The translations under genes were made by a program, and so were the position numbers. Shown piece after piece: positions 42,255 through 50,298 of a stretch of 64,000 bases of DNA. Location: positions 124,001 to 188,000 of the forward strand of contig JACTMP010000073.1 of assembly GCA_014584575.1 (NCBI GenBank), read 5' to 3'. The notes below the pieces were generated by a model. It was given only the letters and a program-made list of their open reading frames with translations, was not told the DNA's origin and did no database searches. Each line of letters opens with the position of its first letter. Within the stretch, counting starts at the first letter, position 1. This DNA is from Chloroflexota bacterium. Lineage in GTDB: Bacteria; Chloroflexota; Anaerolineae; Promineifilales; Promineifilaceae.

Positions 42255-42261
42255 CAAGCGT

Positions 42262-42684
42262 ATGGAAACGTCACCTCCCCCACCTGAGCCTGATAGTAAG
42301 CCCTTACGTGTCGCCGTCGTTGGCCCCTGTTCCGCTGGAAAAAGCACCCTGTCCCAAACCCTCAAATCGCTCGGTATTGATACGCGCCAACCGGCCCAAG
42401 AACATTCCTATGTGCCCGATATGTGGCGGCGCGTCAGCCGGCCTGATATTCTCATTTATCTGGATGTGGATTATGTCAATGCAACGCGCCGACGGCCGCA
42501 CCTGGGAGGCGGCCTGCCTCGCTTGCAAATGCAGCAAGAGCGCCTGATCCATGCCCGCCAGCATTGTGATTTTTACGTGGACACCAGCCCCCTCTCCCCG
42601 GCTGAGGTGCAAGAACAAGTGATTGCATTTTTGCAGCAAAAAACGGGCCACCAGTTTCCAGAAGCAGTCGGTGTGTCTGGTTGA
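42262..42684 (+). CDS. Small P-loop NTPase-like protein
   Basis: A 140-residue protein with a clear Walker A (VAVVGPCSAGKSTLSQ, about 17-32) and a possible Walker B (DILIYLDVDY). It is shorter than kinases or GTPases of similar start and lacks an obvious NKxD. The family is unknown to me. Start at ATG 42262. It follows the SpoIIE-like phosphatase closely. Confidence 0.75.
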   Translation: METSPPPPEPDSKPLRVAVVGPCSAGKSTLSQTLKSLGIDTRQPAQEHSYVPDMWRRVSRPDILIYLDVDYVNATRRRPHLGGGLPRLQMQQERLIHARQHCDFYVDTSPLSPAEVQEQVIAFLQQKTGHQFPEAVGVSG

Positions 42685-42709
42685 GAGGGGTCACGGCCGT
42701 GTCCCCACC

Positions 42710-43483
42710 TTATTCCGGCTCAACCCCCAACGCGCGCAACTGCGCCGCCAGCCGCTCTGCCCGTTCTCGTTCCAGTGCAGCCTGTTCCGCGGCCACTTCT
42801 GCCCGTCCCTCGGCCGCTTCTGCCCGCTCCTCAGCGACGGCGGCGCGTTCCTGACCGGTGAGCAGCAAATGACCGGCCGCATCTTGCCAGCGCAGCCAGG
42901 TCGCTTCCATGTCCCGATAGACCCCCGTCCATAAAGTAACGCCCAACTCTACAGCCGGCAGCCATGTTTTTTTGCTTTCCTGGTAACGCGCATCTTTCCA
43001 GGTGTAGACATGGAGAGTCTTATTGCTGAGTAAACGGATGGGATCGTAAACAATGTAATAGGCAATACCCAGGCGGGCATACTGATTCAGCTTGTACCCC
43101 AACTCCTGCCCTTTACGATTGGATACAATCTCCACGACCACATCTGGCGGTTTGCCATATTCCCAGATGAAGTACGAGCGATTTTCCTTTTTCCAAACGT
43201 CAGCCGGCGGTTCTACATCCAGGCTAATCAGCACGTCAGGCACTAAGGGCTGCTGCCGCAGCGCAAAATAGAGGGCCACATTGGCCATCGCCATAAAGGG
43301 TCTACCCACTGTTGGCCCGCGCCACGAGGCGTAGAGCGTGTCAATCAACAAATCCATTTGCCGTTCGGAGAAAAAGTTGTCCACGGGCGTATCATCCTCC
43401 GTCATCAGGTGACTGGCATCTACCACTGGAGTTTCATAGGCTTCGCTTTCCGCAAAAGGGTGGGTTAAAACGGTCTCTGCCAC
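42710..43483 (-). CDS. Uma2-family (DUF820) putative endonuclease
   Basis: A 257-residue protein with the Uma2 PD-(D/E)xK-like core: PDVLISLDVEPP, PPDVVVEIVSNRKGQELGYK (Asp, Glu, Lys) and YARLGIAYYIVYDP. The C-terminal 50 residues are an Ala/Glu-rich coiled coil (RAEAAEGRAEVAAEQAALER). The family is greatly expanded in cyanobacteria and Chloroflexi and its function is unclear. It is convergent with the P-loop gene. Confidence 0.92.
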   Translation of the reverse strand: MAETVLTHPFAESEAYETPVVDASHLMTEDDTPVDNFFSERQMDLLIDTLYASWRGPTVGRPFMAMANVALYFALRQQPLVPDVLISLDVEPPADVWKKENRSYFIWEYGKPPDVVVEIVSNRKGQELGYKLNQYARLGIAYYIVYDPIRLLSNKTLHVYTWKDARYQESKKTWLPAVELGVTLWTGVYRDMEATWLRWQDAAGHLLLTGQERAAVAEERAEAAEGRAEVAAEQAALERERAERLAAQLRALGVEPE

Positions 43484-43513
43484 TTGTCATACCTCCGTTT
43501 GCACAACAATTAC

Positions 43514-44326
43514 TTATCCAAATAACCGCCCGGTGCGATGCCCTTCTTGTTTTCGGACTTTAATGGCTTCGTGTAGTTTCACAGCCGGAGCAAAATCAGC
43601 CTGCAAACGCAGGGTTTGTTGGTTTACTTTTTCCGCCTCGTCAACATTATCTTGCTGCCAGTAAATGATGCTGATTTTGTGCCATAGGCGCACATTATGG
43701 TTGTCAAAGTGGACGGCCTCTTTGTAGATAGCCAGCGCCTCATCCAGCCGGTGTTGTTCAAAATAGAAATCGCCTAAACGGGCGCGCATCCGCAGCCGTT
43801 GCGGCACATTGTCGGCAGCTTTGGCGGCGGCGTTGAACCAGTGAATGGTCTGTTCCACATCACCTTGTTGTTTCCAGTAGGTTATCTCTGCTTTGGCCAA
43901 TTGATAGTTATAGGGGTCAACTTCTTGCAGATAGTCCAGAACCAGGCGGGCATCTTCATCACGGCCGTAGCCAGCATAAATCATCGCCTCAATCACATTA
44001 ACTTCCAGGATGTCAGGCGCCAATTCCTGAGCCTGTTCCAGCCACTTCATGCTCTCGTCCAACCCCGCTGGCGCAAAACTGCCGTCACTTTCCTGCGCCG
44101 CCACCAACAGCGTATAAGCCACCCCCGCACAGGCATACGGCTTAGAATTGCCCGATTGAAACGCCCGCAGCGCCGACGACAATAGCTTCACATCGCCGTC
44201 ATATTCATCCAGCCGTTCCAAACCAACCATATAGGCCTGTCGCCCCTGTTCCGTTGCTTCGGGCAATTGTGGCCACTCCATTTTTTCTAACGCCGGGAGA
44301 AGTTTTTCAAGTAATTGTGCGCTCAT
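43514..44326 (-). CDS. TPR-repeat protein
   Basis: A 270-residue soluble helical protein. Tetratricopeptide-like repeats are seen from about residue 70 on, e.g. YAGYGRDEDARLVLDYLQEV and FEQHRLDEALAIYKEAVHFD, followed by WHKISIIYWQQDNVDEAEKV. No signal peptide. It probably serves protein-protein contacts; its partners are unknown. It is separated from groEL by a bidirectional terminator. Confidence 0.85.
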   Translation of the reverse strand: MSAQLLEKLLPALEKMEWPQLPEATEQGRQAYMVGLERLDEYDGDVKLLSSALRAFQSGNSKPYACAGVAYTLLVAAQESDGSFAPAGLDESMKWLEQAQELAPDILEVNVIEAMIYAGYGRDEDARLVLDYLQEVDPYNYQLAKAEITYWKQQGDVEQTIHWFNAAAKAADNVPQRLRMRARLGDFYFEQHRLDEALAIYKEAVHFDNHNVRLWHKISIIYWQQDNVDEAEKVNQQTLRLQADFAPAVKLHEAIKVRKQEGHRTGRLFG

Positions 44327-44351
44327 GGGTTGAGTTTACCAGAGGCCATGT

Positions 44352-44390
44352 AAAAACAAAAGACCCCCGGATGGGGGTCTTTGTTTTTTT
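44352..44390. terminator. Bidirectional terminator after groEL
   Basis: AAAGACCCCC and GGGGGTCTTT with a four-base loop, flanked by A-rich and T-rich tracts on both sides. On the minus strand it terminates groES-groEL; the TPR gene begins directly beyond it. Confidence 0.9.
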
Positions 44391-44438
44391 CCGTAGGTGG
44401 CGTGGTTGGGAACCCACCACAGCAAACGGGCTTTGTTT

Positions 44439-46085
44439 TTAGAAATCCATGCCGCCCATGCCACCGGGAGCGCCGCCGGGCATTGGTTTTTCCGGTTCGG
44501 GAATGTCGGTGATCAACGCTTCGGTGGTCAGCACCATAGCGGCGATGCTGGCTGCGTTTTCCAACGCGCCGCGCGTCACTTTGGCCGGGTCAATGATGCC
44601 CGCTTTCACCATGTTGATGTACTCGCCGGTCATCACGTCATAACCAATGTTCTTGTCGCCGGTGCGTTCTTGTTCACGCCGCACATTTTGAATGATCACG
44701 TCGCCATTCTGGCCGGCATTTTCAGCAATTTTGCGCATGGGCGCTTCCAGAGCGCGGCGCAAAATGCCGATACCGGTGGTCTGGTCGCCTTCGGGCAAGG
44801 TCACGCTGTCCAACGCCGGCAGCGCGTTCAGCAGAGCCACGCCACCGCCAGGCACAATGCCTTCTTCCACGGCGGCGCGGGTGGCGCTCAGGGCGTCTTC
44901 TACGCGGTGTTTCTTTTCTTTCAATTCCACTTCAGTAGCGGCGCCTACACGGATGATGGCCACACCGCCGGCCAGCTTGGCCAGCCGTTCTTGCAATTTT
45001 TCGCGGTCATAATCGCTGGTGCTGCGCTCAATTTCCACTTTGATTTGTTCCACGCGGCCTTTGATTTGTGTATCGTCGCCAGCGCCGTCTACGACGGTGG
45101 TGTCATCCTTACTGGAGATAACTTTGGCGGCGCGGCCCAGGTCAGAAATCTGCACACTTTCCAGTTTGCGACCCATTTCTTCGGTGATGACTTGCCCGCC
45201 GGTGAGGACGGCAATGTCTTGCAGCATCGCTTTGCGGCGGTCGCCAAAACCGGGTGCTTTGATCGCCAGGGCGTTAACCATGCCACGCAATTTGTTCAGC
45301 ACCAGCGTCGCCAGCGCCTCGCCGTCTACGTCTTCGGCAATAACGACCAGGTTTTTCTTGCCGATCTGGAGCATTTTCTCCAGGATGGGCACGATGTCTT
45401 GGGCGGAGCTGATTTTCTTGTCGTGGATGAGGATGTAGGCATCCTGGATGACGGCTTCCATCGTGTCGGCGTCGGTGACGAAGTAGGGGCTGATGTAGCC
45501 GCGATCAAACTGCATACCTTCGACGTATTCGGTTTCAAATTCCAGGCTGCGGGATTCTTCAACGGTGACAACGCCATCTTTACCCACTTTGTCCATGACG
45601 GTGGCGATGAGGTCGCCAATTTCACGGTCTTGGGCGGAGATGGAGGCCACGGAGGCGATCTCTTCTTTGCTGTCAATGGTGATCGCCATGCTGCGGATTT
45701 TTTCAGCCAGGGCATGGGTGCCGCTCTCGATGCCACGCTTTAGCAGCATGGGGTTGGCGCCAGCGGCGATGTTCTTCAGCCCTTCGTTGATGATGTTCTG
45801 GGCCAGGACAGTGGCGGTGGTGGTGCCATCACCAGCAATGTCATTGGTTTTGGTAGCGGCTTCTTTCAGCAGTTGGGCGCCCATGTTTTCATAGGGGTCG
45901 TCCAGTTCAATTTCTTTGGCGACGGTGACGCCATCGTGGGTGATGGTGGGGGCGCCGAATTTTTTGTCCAGAGCGACGTTGCGCCCTTTGGGACCGAGGG
46001 TAGTGGCTACGGCCGTAGCCAGGGTATCAATGCCTTTCTTCAGCTTGCGCCGGGCATCTTCGGAAAATGCAACTTGTTTGGCCAT
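44439..46085 (-). CDS. groEL: Chaperonin GroEL
   Basis: The 60-kDa chaperonin subunit, which folds client proteins in an ATP-driven double ring with GroES. The 548 residues include AKQVAFSEDARRKLKKGIDT, the ATP site GDGTTTATVLAQ, AAVEEGIVPGGGVALL and the C-terminal GGM tail (GGAPGGMGGMDF). AAGGAGA lies before the ATG. It is the second gene of the groES-groEL operon under CIRCE control. Confidence 0.98.
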   Translation of the reverse strand: MAKQVAFSEDARRKLKKGIDTLATAVATTLGPKGRNVALDKKFGAPTITHDGVTVAKEIELDDPYENMGAQLLKEAATKTNDIAGDGTTTATVLAQNIINEGLKNIAAGANPMLLKRGIESGTHALAEKIRSMAITIDSKEEIASVASISAQDREIGDLIATVMDKVGKDGVVTVEESRSLEFETEYVEGMQFDRGYISPYFVTDADTMEAVIQDAYILIHDKKISSAQDIVPILEKMLQIGKKNLVVIAEDVDGEALATLVLNKLRGMVNALAIKAPGFGDRRKAMLQDIAVLTGGQVITEEMGRKLESVQISDLGRAAKVISSKDDTTVVDGAGDDTQIKGRVEQIKVEIERSTSDYDREKLQERLAKLAGGVAIIRVGAATEVELKEKKHRVEDALSATRAAVEEGIVPGGGVALLNALPALDSVTLPEGDQTTGIGILRRALEAPMRKIAENAGQNGDVIIQNVRREQERTGDKNIGYDVMTGEYINMVKAGIIDPAKVTRGALENAASIAAMVLTTEALITDIPEPEKPMPGGAPGGMGGMDF

Positions 46086-46106
46086 GTTCTAGTATCTCCT
46101 TCGCGG

Positions 46107-46397
46107 TTAGCTCTCGATAATGGCGAGAACATCAGATTCTTTGAGAATGAGTAATTTCTTCCCGTCAATTTTGACTTCGGTGCCGCCATATTTGGCGTAG
46201 AGGACACGGTCGCCAACGCTGACATCCATGGCAACACGTTTGCCATCATCATCACGGCGACCAGGGCCAACAGCGATGACCTCACCTTCTTGCGGTTTTT
46301 CGGCCGCGGTTTCCGGCAAAATAAGGCCGGAAGCTGTGGTCTGTTCGCGCTCTTTGGGTTCCACAACCAGGCGATCACCCAGGGGCTTAAGATTCAT
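46107..46397 (-). CDS. groES: Co-chaperonin GroES
   Basis: The 96-residue lid of the GroEL chamber: NLKPLGDRLVVEP at the start, the mobile loop TTASGLILPETAAEKPQEG, and VGDRVLYAKYGGTEVKIDG. AAAGGAGA before the ATG. First gene of the operon, 21 bases before groEL. Confidence 0.98.
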   Translation of the reverse strand: MNLKPLGDRLVVEPKEREQTTASGLILPETAAEKPQEGEVIAVGPGRRDDDGKRVAMDVSVGDRVLYAKYGGTEVKIDGKKLLILKESDVLAIIES

Positions 46398-46445
46398 ACA
46401 GCAACTCTCCTTTTGTTAACTTGTATAGGATTTCTTTGGGGTCTA

Positions 46446-46472
46446 TTAGCACTCACACTACGAGAGTGCTAA
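46446..46472. promoter_or_regulatory. CIRCE operator (HrcA site)
   Basis: A perfect 9-9-9 CIRCE element, TTAGCACTC-N9-GAGTGCTAA. It is the binding site for the HrcA repressor and lies between the promoter and groES, so the operon is expected to be heat-inducible. hrcA itself is not in the window. Confidence 0.97.
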
Positions 46473-46483
46473 ATTACGCTGAC

Positions 46484-46511
46484 ATTTTAACACAGATCAG
46501 GGGGTTGTCAA
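46484..46511 (-). promoter_or_regulatory. groES-groEL promoter
   Basis: On the minus strand TTGACA (46511-46506), 16-base spacer, TAAAAT (46489-46484), directly upstream of CIRCE. Confidence 0.8.
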
Positions 46512-46584
46512 GCCATTTTTAGCAATCAAGATGTTGGAGTGCCAGAAACGCCGGAATGATAAGCTGTTTGCCCTAAAAATGCAA

Positions 46585-47850
46585 TTATTGGCTGCCTTCC
46601 AGGACGGCGCGGCGGCAATCGAGCAGGTATTGTTGCGCCAATTCACCGTAAAACTGGTTCTTTTCTGTGACAGCTTGCAGCAGGGGGATGGCCTGGGGAC
46701 AGTTTTGCAGGCCGGCGCGGATGTAGGCGTCCGCCAACAGATAGAAAAAGCGGGCGTTGGTTTCTGTGGGCGCGCCATAGAGAGTGGTAGCTTTGGTAAA
46801 TTCTTCAATCGCCAGGTCAAACTTGTTGTTGCGCATGTAGGCTTCACCCAAACGGCCGTGTGCCCGTGCCACATTGGGGTTCAGTTGTACCGACTTGAGG
46901 GCGTTTTCCTCTGCCTGCACATCCTCACCCAGTTGCAGATACATGTAGGCCAGGCCATCATAGGCGGCGGCGTTATTGGGGTCCACCTTCAATGCGTCTT
47001 TGAACCAGTTAATGGCTTCCGGGATACGGCTATTGGCGAAGGAGTTGTAGGCCATCTCAATATACAGACCGGCAAAGTTGGGGTTGGATTGTAAACCAAG
47101 TTGGAACTGTTCCCGCGCCGCCGAGTAAAACGCCTGCATGGTGAAGACTTGCCCCATGTAGTACCGGGCCAGGGCATTGTTGGGGTCGAGCGTAATGGCT
47201 GTTTCGGCCTGAATCTGGGCATCTTGGTATAACTCTGGTCTACGTTGGGCCACCAGGCCACCAGCCGTATAGGCATAGGCTGTGGACAGAACGGTCGGGT
47301 CGGTGGGGTTGAGTCCTACGGCCCGCTCGGCAGCGGTTACGGCCTGGGCGAATTCCAGGTTGGCGCCACTGGGGTCGCCGGCATCTAGCAGTCGGTAGCC
47401 GTTGGCGATATAGGTGGCAGCTATGGCCGTCCACACTCGTGGATTGTCTGGCGCTAACACAATGGCTTCTTCGCTGCGCGCCAACGCCTCCTCAATGCAG
47501 TTCATGGTTTCGCCGCCGCCTATTTCCATAGACGGGCAACCGTAATCCACCAATAGTTCGATGTAACGAATGTAAATTTCCGGTTTAGTAGCATCCAGCC
47601 GCAGTGCCTGGCGATAGTAACCGATGGCCTCCTCGGTGCCGCCGTCACGCTGGCTAATTTCGGCCAGCAAGGCAAACTCGGTAGCTGAGCGCGTGGGTTC
47701 GGGCGTCACCGTGGGGATGATCACGTCGCGCACTTCATCCGCATTTTGAATGACAAACAGGGTCACGCCGATGCCAAAGATGACAAACAGAAACAGCAGG
47801 CAGGAAGGCCCGCGGCGGGGATAACGGGGAGGAGTCCTTTTAATTACCAT
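46585..47850 (-). CDS. Membrane-anchored TPR protein
   Basis: A 421-residue protein with one N-terminal membrane helix (CLLFLFVIFGIGVTLFVIQN, about 17-36) after a basic start, and about ten TPR-like repeats outside (GTEEAIGYYRQALRLDATKP, NSFANSRIPEAINWFKDALK, NNKFDLAIEEFTKATTLYGA). Probably an envelope scaffold. No pathway is indicated by its neighbours. Confidence 0.88.
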   Translation of the reverse strand: MVIKRTPPRYPRRGPSCLLFLFVIFGIGVTLFVIQNADEVRDVIIPTVTPEPTRSATEFALLAEISQRDGGTEEAIGYYRQALRLDATKPEIYIRYIELLVDYGCPSMEIGGGETMNCIEEALARSEEAIVLAPDNPRVWTAIAATYIANGYRLLDAGDPSGANLEFAQAVTAAERAVGLNPTDPTVLSTAYAYTAGGLVAQRRPELYQDAQIQAETAITLDPNNALARYYMGQVFTMQAFYSAAREQFQLGLQSNPNFAGLYIEMAYNSFANSRIPEAINWFKDALKVDPNNAAAYDGLAYMYLQLGEDVQAEENALKSVQLNPNVARAHGRLGEAYMRNNKFDLAIEEFTKATTLYGAPTETNARFFYLLADAYIRAGLQNCPQAIPLLQAVTEKNQFYGELAQQYLLDCRRAVLEGSQ

Positions 47851-47954
47851 TGGTTCTAAAAAGCCGACGGTAGACGTCGGCTCAATATCGCGGCAATGGT
47901 AGCATCAGGCGAGGGGGGGGACAAGGCAGAATAGGGGTTTTCTCATTGTGGTTA

Positions 47955-48018
47955 TGTGTTCAGGTGTTCACGTTTTCACGTGCTCACGTGAACACCTGAA
48001 CACGTGAATACATAAACA
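47955..48018. repeat. Hairpin of GTGTTCAC-type arrays
   Basis: TCAGGTGTTCACGTTTTCAC and CGTGCTCACGTGAACACCTGAA arms form a long hairpin with repeated CACGTG-like units, just before the end of the GT2 gene at 48020. Confidence 0.88.
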
Positions 48019-48019
48019 C

Positions 48020-49033
48020 TTACCGGTGTCGCCAGCGCCACCAGAGGCCCACCGGGTAGCCGAGCATTTTGGCCACATCCCCCACCAGTCGAATGATGGG
48101 GATGAGGGCGATGGCGCGCAGGCGGGAGGGGGGACGCCAACCCCAGGTATTTTGCCAGAGACGTTGGGTGGGGCGGCGGCAGTACACGGCCGTACCCCCC
48201 ACCAATAACAGCCACCCCCACACCTTCTCCCGCCAGATGAGCCGTAAAATGAAGGGTAGGGCAATGAGGTAGGTGGCATAACGGATGAGGTGGCGCAAAG
48301 GCCACAGGTTAGCTTTACCGTCGCCGCGGCTGTAGCGATAGTATTGTTTGAAGAAGGAACTGAGGCTGGGACGGGGGCGGAAATAGGCAACGGCCGTGTC
48401 CACAAACACAAAGTTACCCACCTGCTCCTTCATGGCAAAATCAAAAACCAGGTCTTCACTGTAATCCAGCCATTCCGGGTAACCGCCAACCTCTGCCCAG
48501 GCGCTTTTGAGAAAAGCGACGGAGCGGCTAGAGGGGAGGAAGGTGGCGGGGTCAATATCGCGGCGGGTGGGCAACACCGTTGCGCCCATAACCACCTCAA
48601 AGTCGGTGTATGGATCAGGTTCAAACCAGCCGGCGGCTACGGCCGTTTCCCCGCGTTCAATGGGGGCCACAATATCTTCCAGCCAGCAGGGGGATAGTAC
48701 TACGCCCGCGTCGGTGGCGGCGATAATGGGGCCGGCGGCAGCGGCAATGGCGTAGTTGCGCCCCTGGCTGATGTTGGCGCCGGGAGCGACGAGGACGGTG
48801 AGCGGCAGCCACCGTTTGTATTCAGCCAGGATTTCCAGGGTATTGTCGGTGGAGCCACCGTCGCAGATGATCACTTCGTCGGGGCGGCGGCTTTGATCAA
48901 TGAGGGAATCGAGCAACGGTCGTATCCCTTCCCCTTCATTTTTCACCGTGACAATGACCGAAACGCCCAGCGCGGTTTCTGGGCCGGCCTGGCGTATATC
49001 AGTTGTATAGGGTTCGTTATCTACCTTTACCAA
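48020..49033 (-). CDS. Family 2 glycosyltransferase with membrane helices
   Basis: A 337-residue GT-A enzyme: VIVTVKNEGEGIRPLLDSLI, DGGSTDNTLEIL and ATDAGVVLSPCWLEDIV give the nucleotide-sugar site, and a C-terminal hydrophobic part (YATYLIALPFILRLIW, WGWLLLVGGTAVY) anchors it. It probably extends an envelope glycan. It is divergent from a second GT2 gene at 49233, and the two may act together. Confidence 0.88.
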   Translation of the reverse strand: MVKVDNEPYTTDIRQAGPETALGVSVIVTVKNEGEGIRPLLDSLIDQSRRPDEVIICDGGSTDNTLEILAEYKRWLPLTVLVAPGANISQGRNYAIAAAAGPIIAATDAGVVLSPCWLEDIVAPIERGETAVAAGWFEPDPYTDFEVVMGATVLPTRRDIDPATFLPSSRSVAFLKSAWAEVGGYPEWLDYSEDLVFDFAMKEQVGNFVFVDTAVAYFRPRPSLSSFFKQYYRYSRGDGKANLWPLRHLIRYATYLIALPFILRLIWREKVWGWLLLVGGTAVYCRRPTQRLWQNTWGWRPPSRLRAIALIPIIRLVGDVAKMLGYPVGLWWRWRHR

Positions 49034-49062
49034 TGCTCACTTCTCCAATCAAAACGCTATGT

Positions 49063-49068
49063 TATAAT
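49063..49068 (+). promoter_or_regulatory. -10 box for the GtrB-like gene
   Basis: Perfect TATAAT between the divergent glycosyltransferase genes, reading right. No convincing -35. Transcription from here would include the hairpin array 49138-49220 in the leader. Confidence 0.4.
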
Positions 49069-49137
49069 CGCCTGTTTGAGTTGCAGCAAATCTAATGATT
49101 ACCCTGTTTAACCCCATGTGAGGAGCGGGGTTGCTAA

Positions 49138-49220
49138 TGAGGAGATTGGGAGATTATGAGATTATGAGATTGTCATCGCCTAATCTCCCAATTTCCCAAT
49201 CTCCTAATCTCTCAGTCTCG
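49138..49220. repeat. Hairpin of inverted GAGATTG arrays
   Basis: GAGGAGATTGGGAGATTATG and following units are answered by CTAATCTCCCAATTTCCC and following units. It lies in the presumed leader of the GtrB-like gene; the longer open frame through it is not taken as coding. Confidence 0.9.
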
Positions 49221-49232
49221 ATAACAGTTACT

Positions 49233-50240
49233 ATGTATACCAAAGACCTATCCATTGTGGTGCCAGTTTTTAATGAGGTGGAAAATGTACGGCCGTTACT
49301 CGACGAAATCACCACCGCATTAGCCACAGAACCGATTGACTATGAAGTGGTGTTTGTGGATGACGGCAGCACGGACGGCAGTACGGAACTGCTGCGCCAG
49401 TTGGCGGCCGAAAACTCACGGGTGGTTGTCATTCAGTTCCGGCGCAATCATGGACAGACGGCAGCGTTTGCCGCGGGGTTCGATTATGCACACGGCCGTA
49501 CCATCCTCACCATTGACGCCGACCGGCAAAATGACCCGGCTGACATTCCCAAACTCATCGCCAAACTAAACGAAGGTTTTGATGTCGTGAATGGTTGGCG
49601 GCAAAACCGGCAGGATGCCTTCCTGATGCGTAAGCTGCCTTCCTATATTGCCAACCGGCTCATTGCCCGCGCCTCCGACGTGCAACTGCATGATCGTGGC
49701 TGTTCGCTGCGCCTCTTTCGGGCAGAGGTAACGCAGGATTTACACCTGTATGGGGAGATGCACCGCTTTATCCCGGAAATGGTGAATTTTGCCGGGTATA
49801 GCATGGCGGAAGTGCCGGTCAACCACCGCCCACGGGTAGCCGGGGAGTCTAAGTATGGTCTCAGCCGCACCTTCCGCGTCCTGGTAGATTTGATCACTGT
49901 GATCTTTCTGCGCAAGTATGGTGACCGCCCCATGCACCTGTTTGGCTATTTGGGGTTGGCCTGCGGCGGCGTGGGCGGTTTGCTGCTCGCCTATCTGGTG
50001 TTGCTAAAGCTATGGGGCGGCCTGACGGGGGGGTGGGATGGGTTTCATGCGACGGATATTGGCGGACGGCCGTTGCTCTCTTTAGGCATCTTGCTGGTTA
50101 TCCTCAGTGTGCAGTTCCTGGTGATGGGCCTCATTGCTGAACTGATGGTGCGCACGTATTATGAGACGCAAAACAAGTCAGTGTACCGGGTGCGGGCAGT
50201 GTACGGCCGTGAGGACACACCTGATAAAGTACCGGGATGA
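49233..50240 (+). CDS. Polyprenyl-phosphate glycosyltransferase (GtrB/DPM-like GT2)
   Basis: A 335-residue GT2 enzyme of the GtrB/dolichol-phosphate mannose synthase group, which loads a sugar onto undecaprenyl phosphate: LSIVVPVFNEVENVRPLL, VDDGSTDGSTELL, TIDADRQNDPADIP, and HDRGCSLRLFR. Two C-terminal membrane helices follow (GYLGLACGGVGGLLLAYLVL and LGILLVILSVQFLVMGLIAE). Its product could feed the GT-C enzymes encoded elsewhere in the window. Start at ATG 49233 excludes the repeat. Confidence 0.92.
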   Translation: MYTKDLSIVVPVFNEVENVRPLLDEITTALATEPIDYEVVFVDDGSTDGSTELLRQLAAENSRVVVIQFRRNHGQTAAFAAGFDYAHGRTILTIDADRQNDPADIPKLIAKLNEGFDVVNGWRQNRQDAFLMRKLPSYIANRLIARASDVQLHDRGCSLRLFRAEVTQDLHLYGEMHRFIPEMVNFAGYSMAEVPVNHRPRVAGESKYGLSRTFRVLVDLITVIFLRKYGDRPMHLFGYLGLACGGVGGLLLAYLVLLKLWGGLTGGWDGFHATDIGGRPLLSLGILLVILSVQFLVMGLIAELMVRTYYETQNKSVYRVRAVYGREDTPDKVPG

Positions 50241-50294
50241 TACCTGACAAGGTGACATTTTTGCCACCTTGTCACCTTGTCACCTTGTCAGGTA
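50240..50294. repeat. Hairpin of CACCTTGT arrays
   Basis: ATACCTGACAAGGTGACA is answered by TGCCACCTTGTCACCTTGTC and AGGTAT. It sits between the convergent ends of the GtrB-like and AspRS genes and may act as a terminator for both. Confidence 0.88.
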
Positions 50295-50298
50295 TGGC

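Noticed and set aside
44397..45743. A 448-codon open frame opposite groEL
   Set aside because: It is the antisense of a highly conserved gene in GC-rich DNA, rich in His/Phe/Asp as expected from mirrored codons, and has no recognisable domain. The same holds for long frames opposite mevalonate kinase (2216-3016), MoaD-MoaE (25382-26095) and ABC-F (36227-37111).
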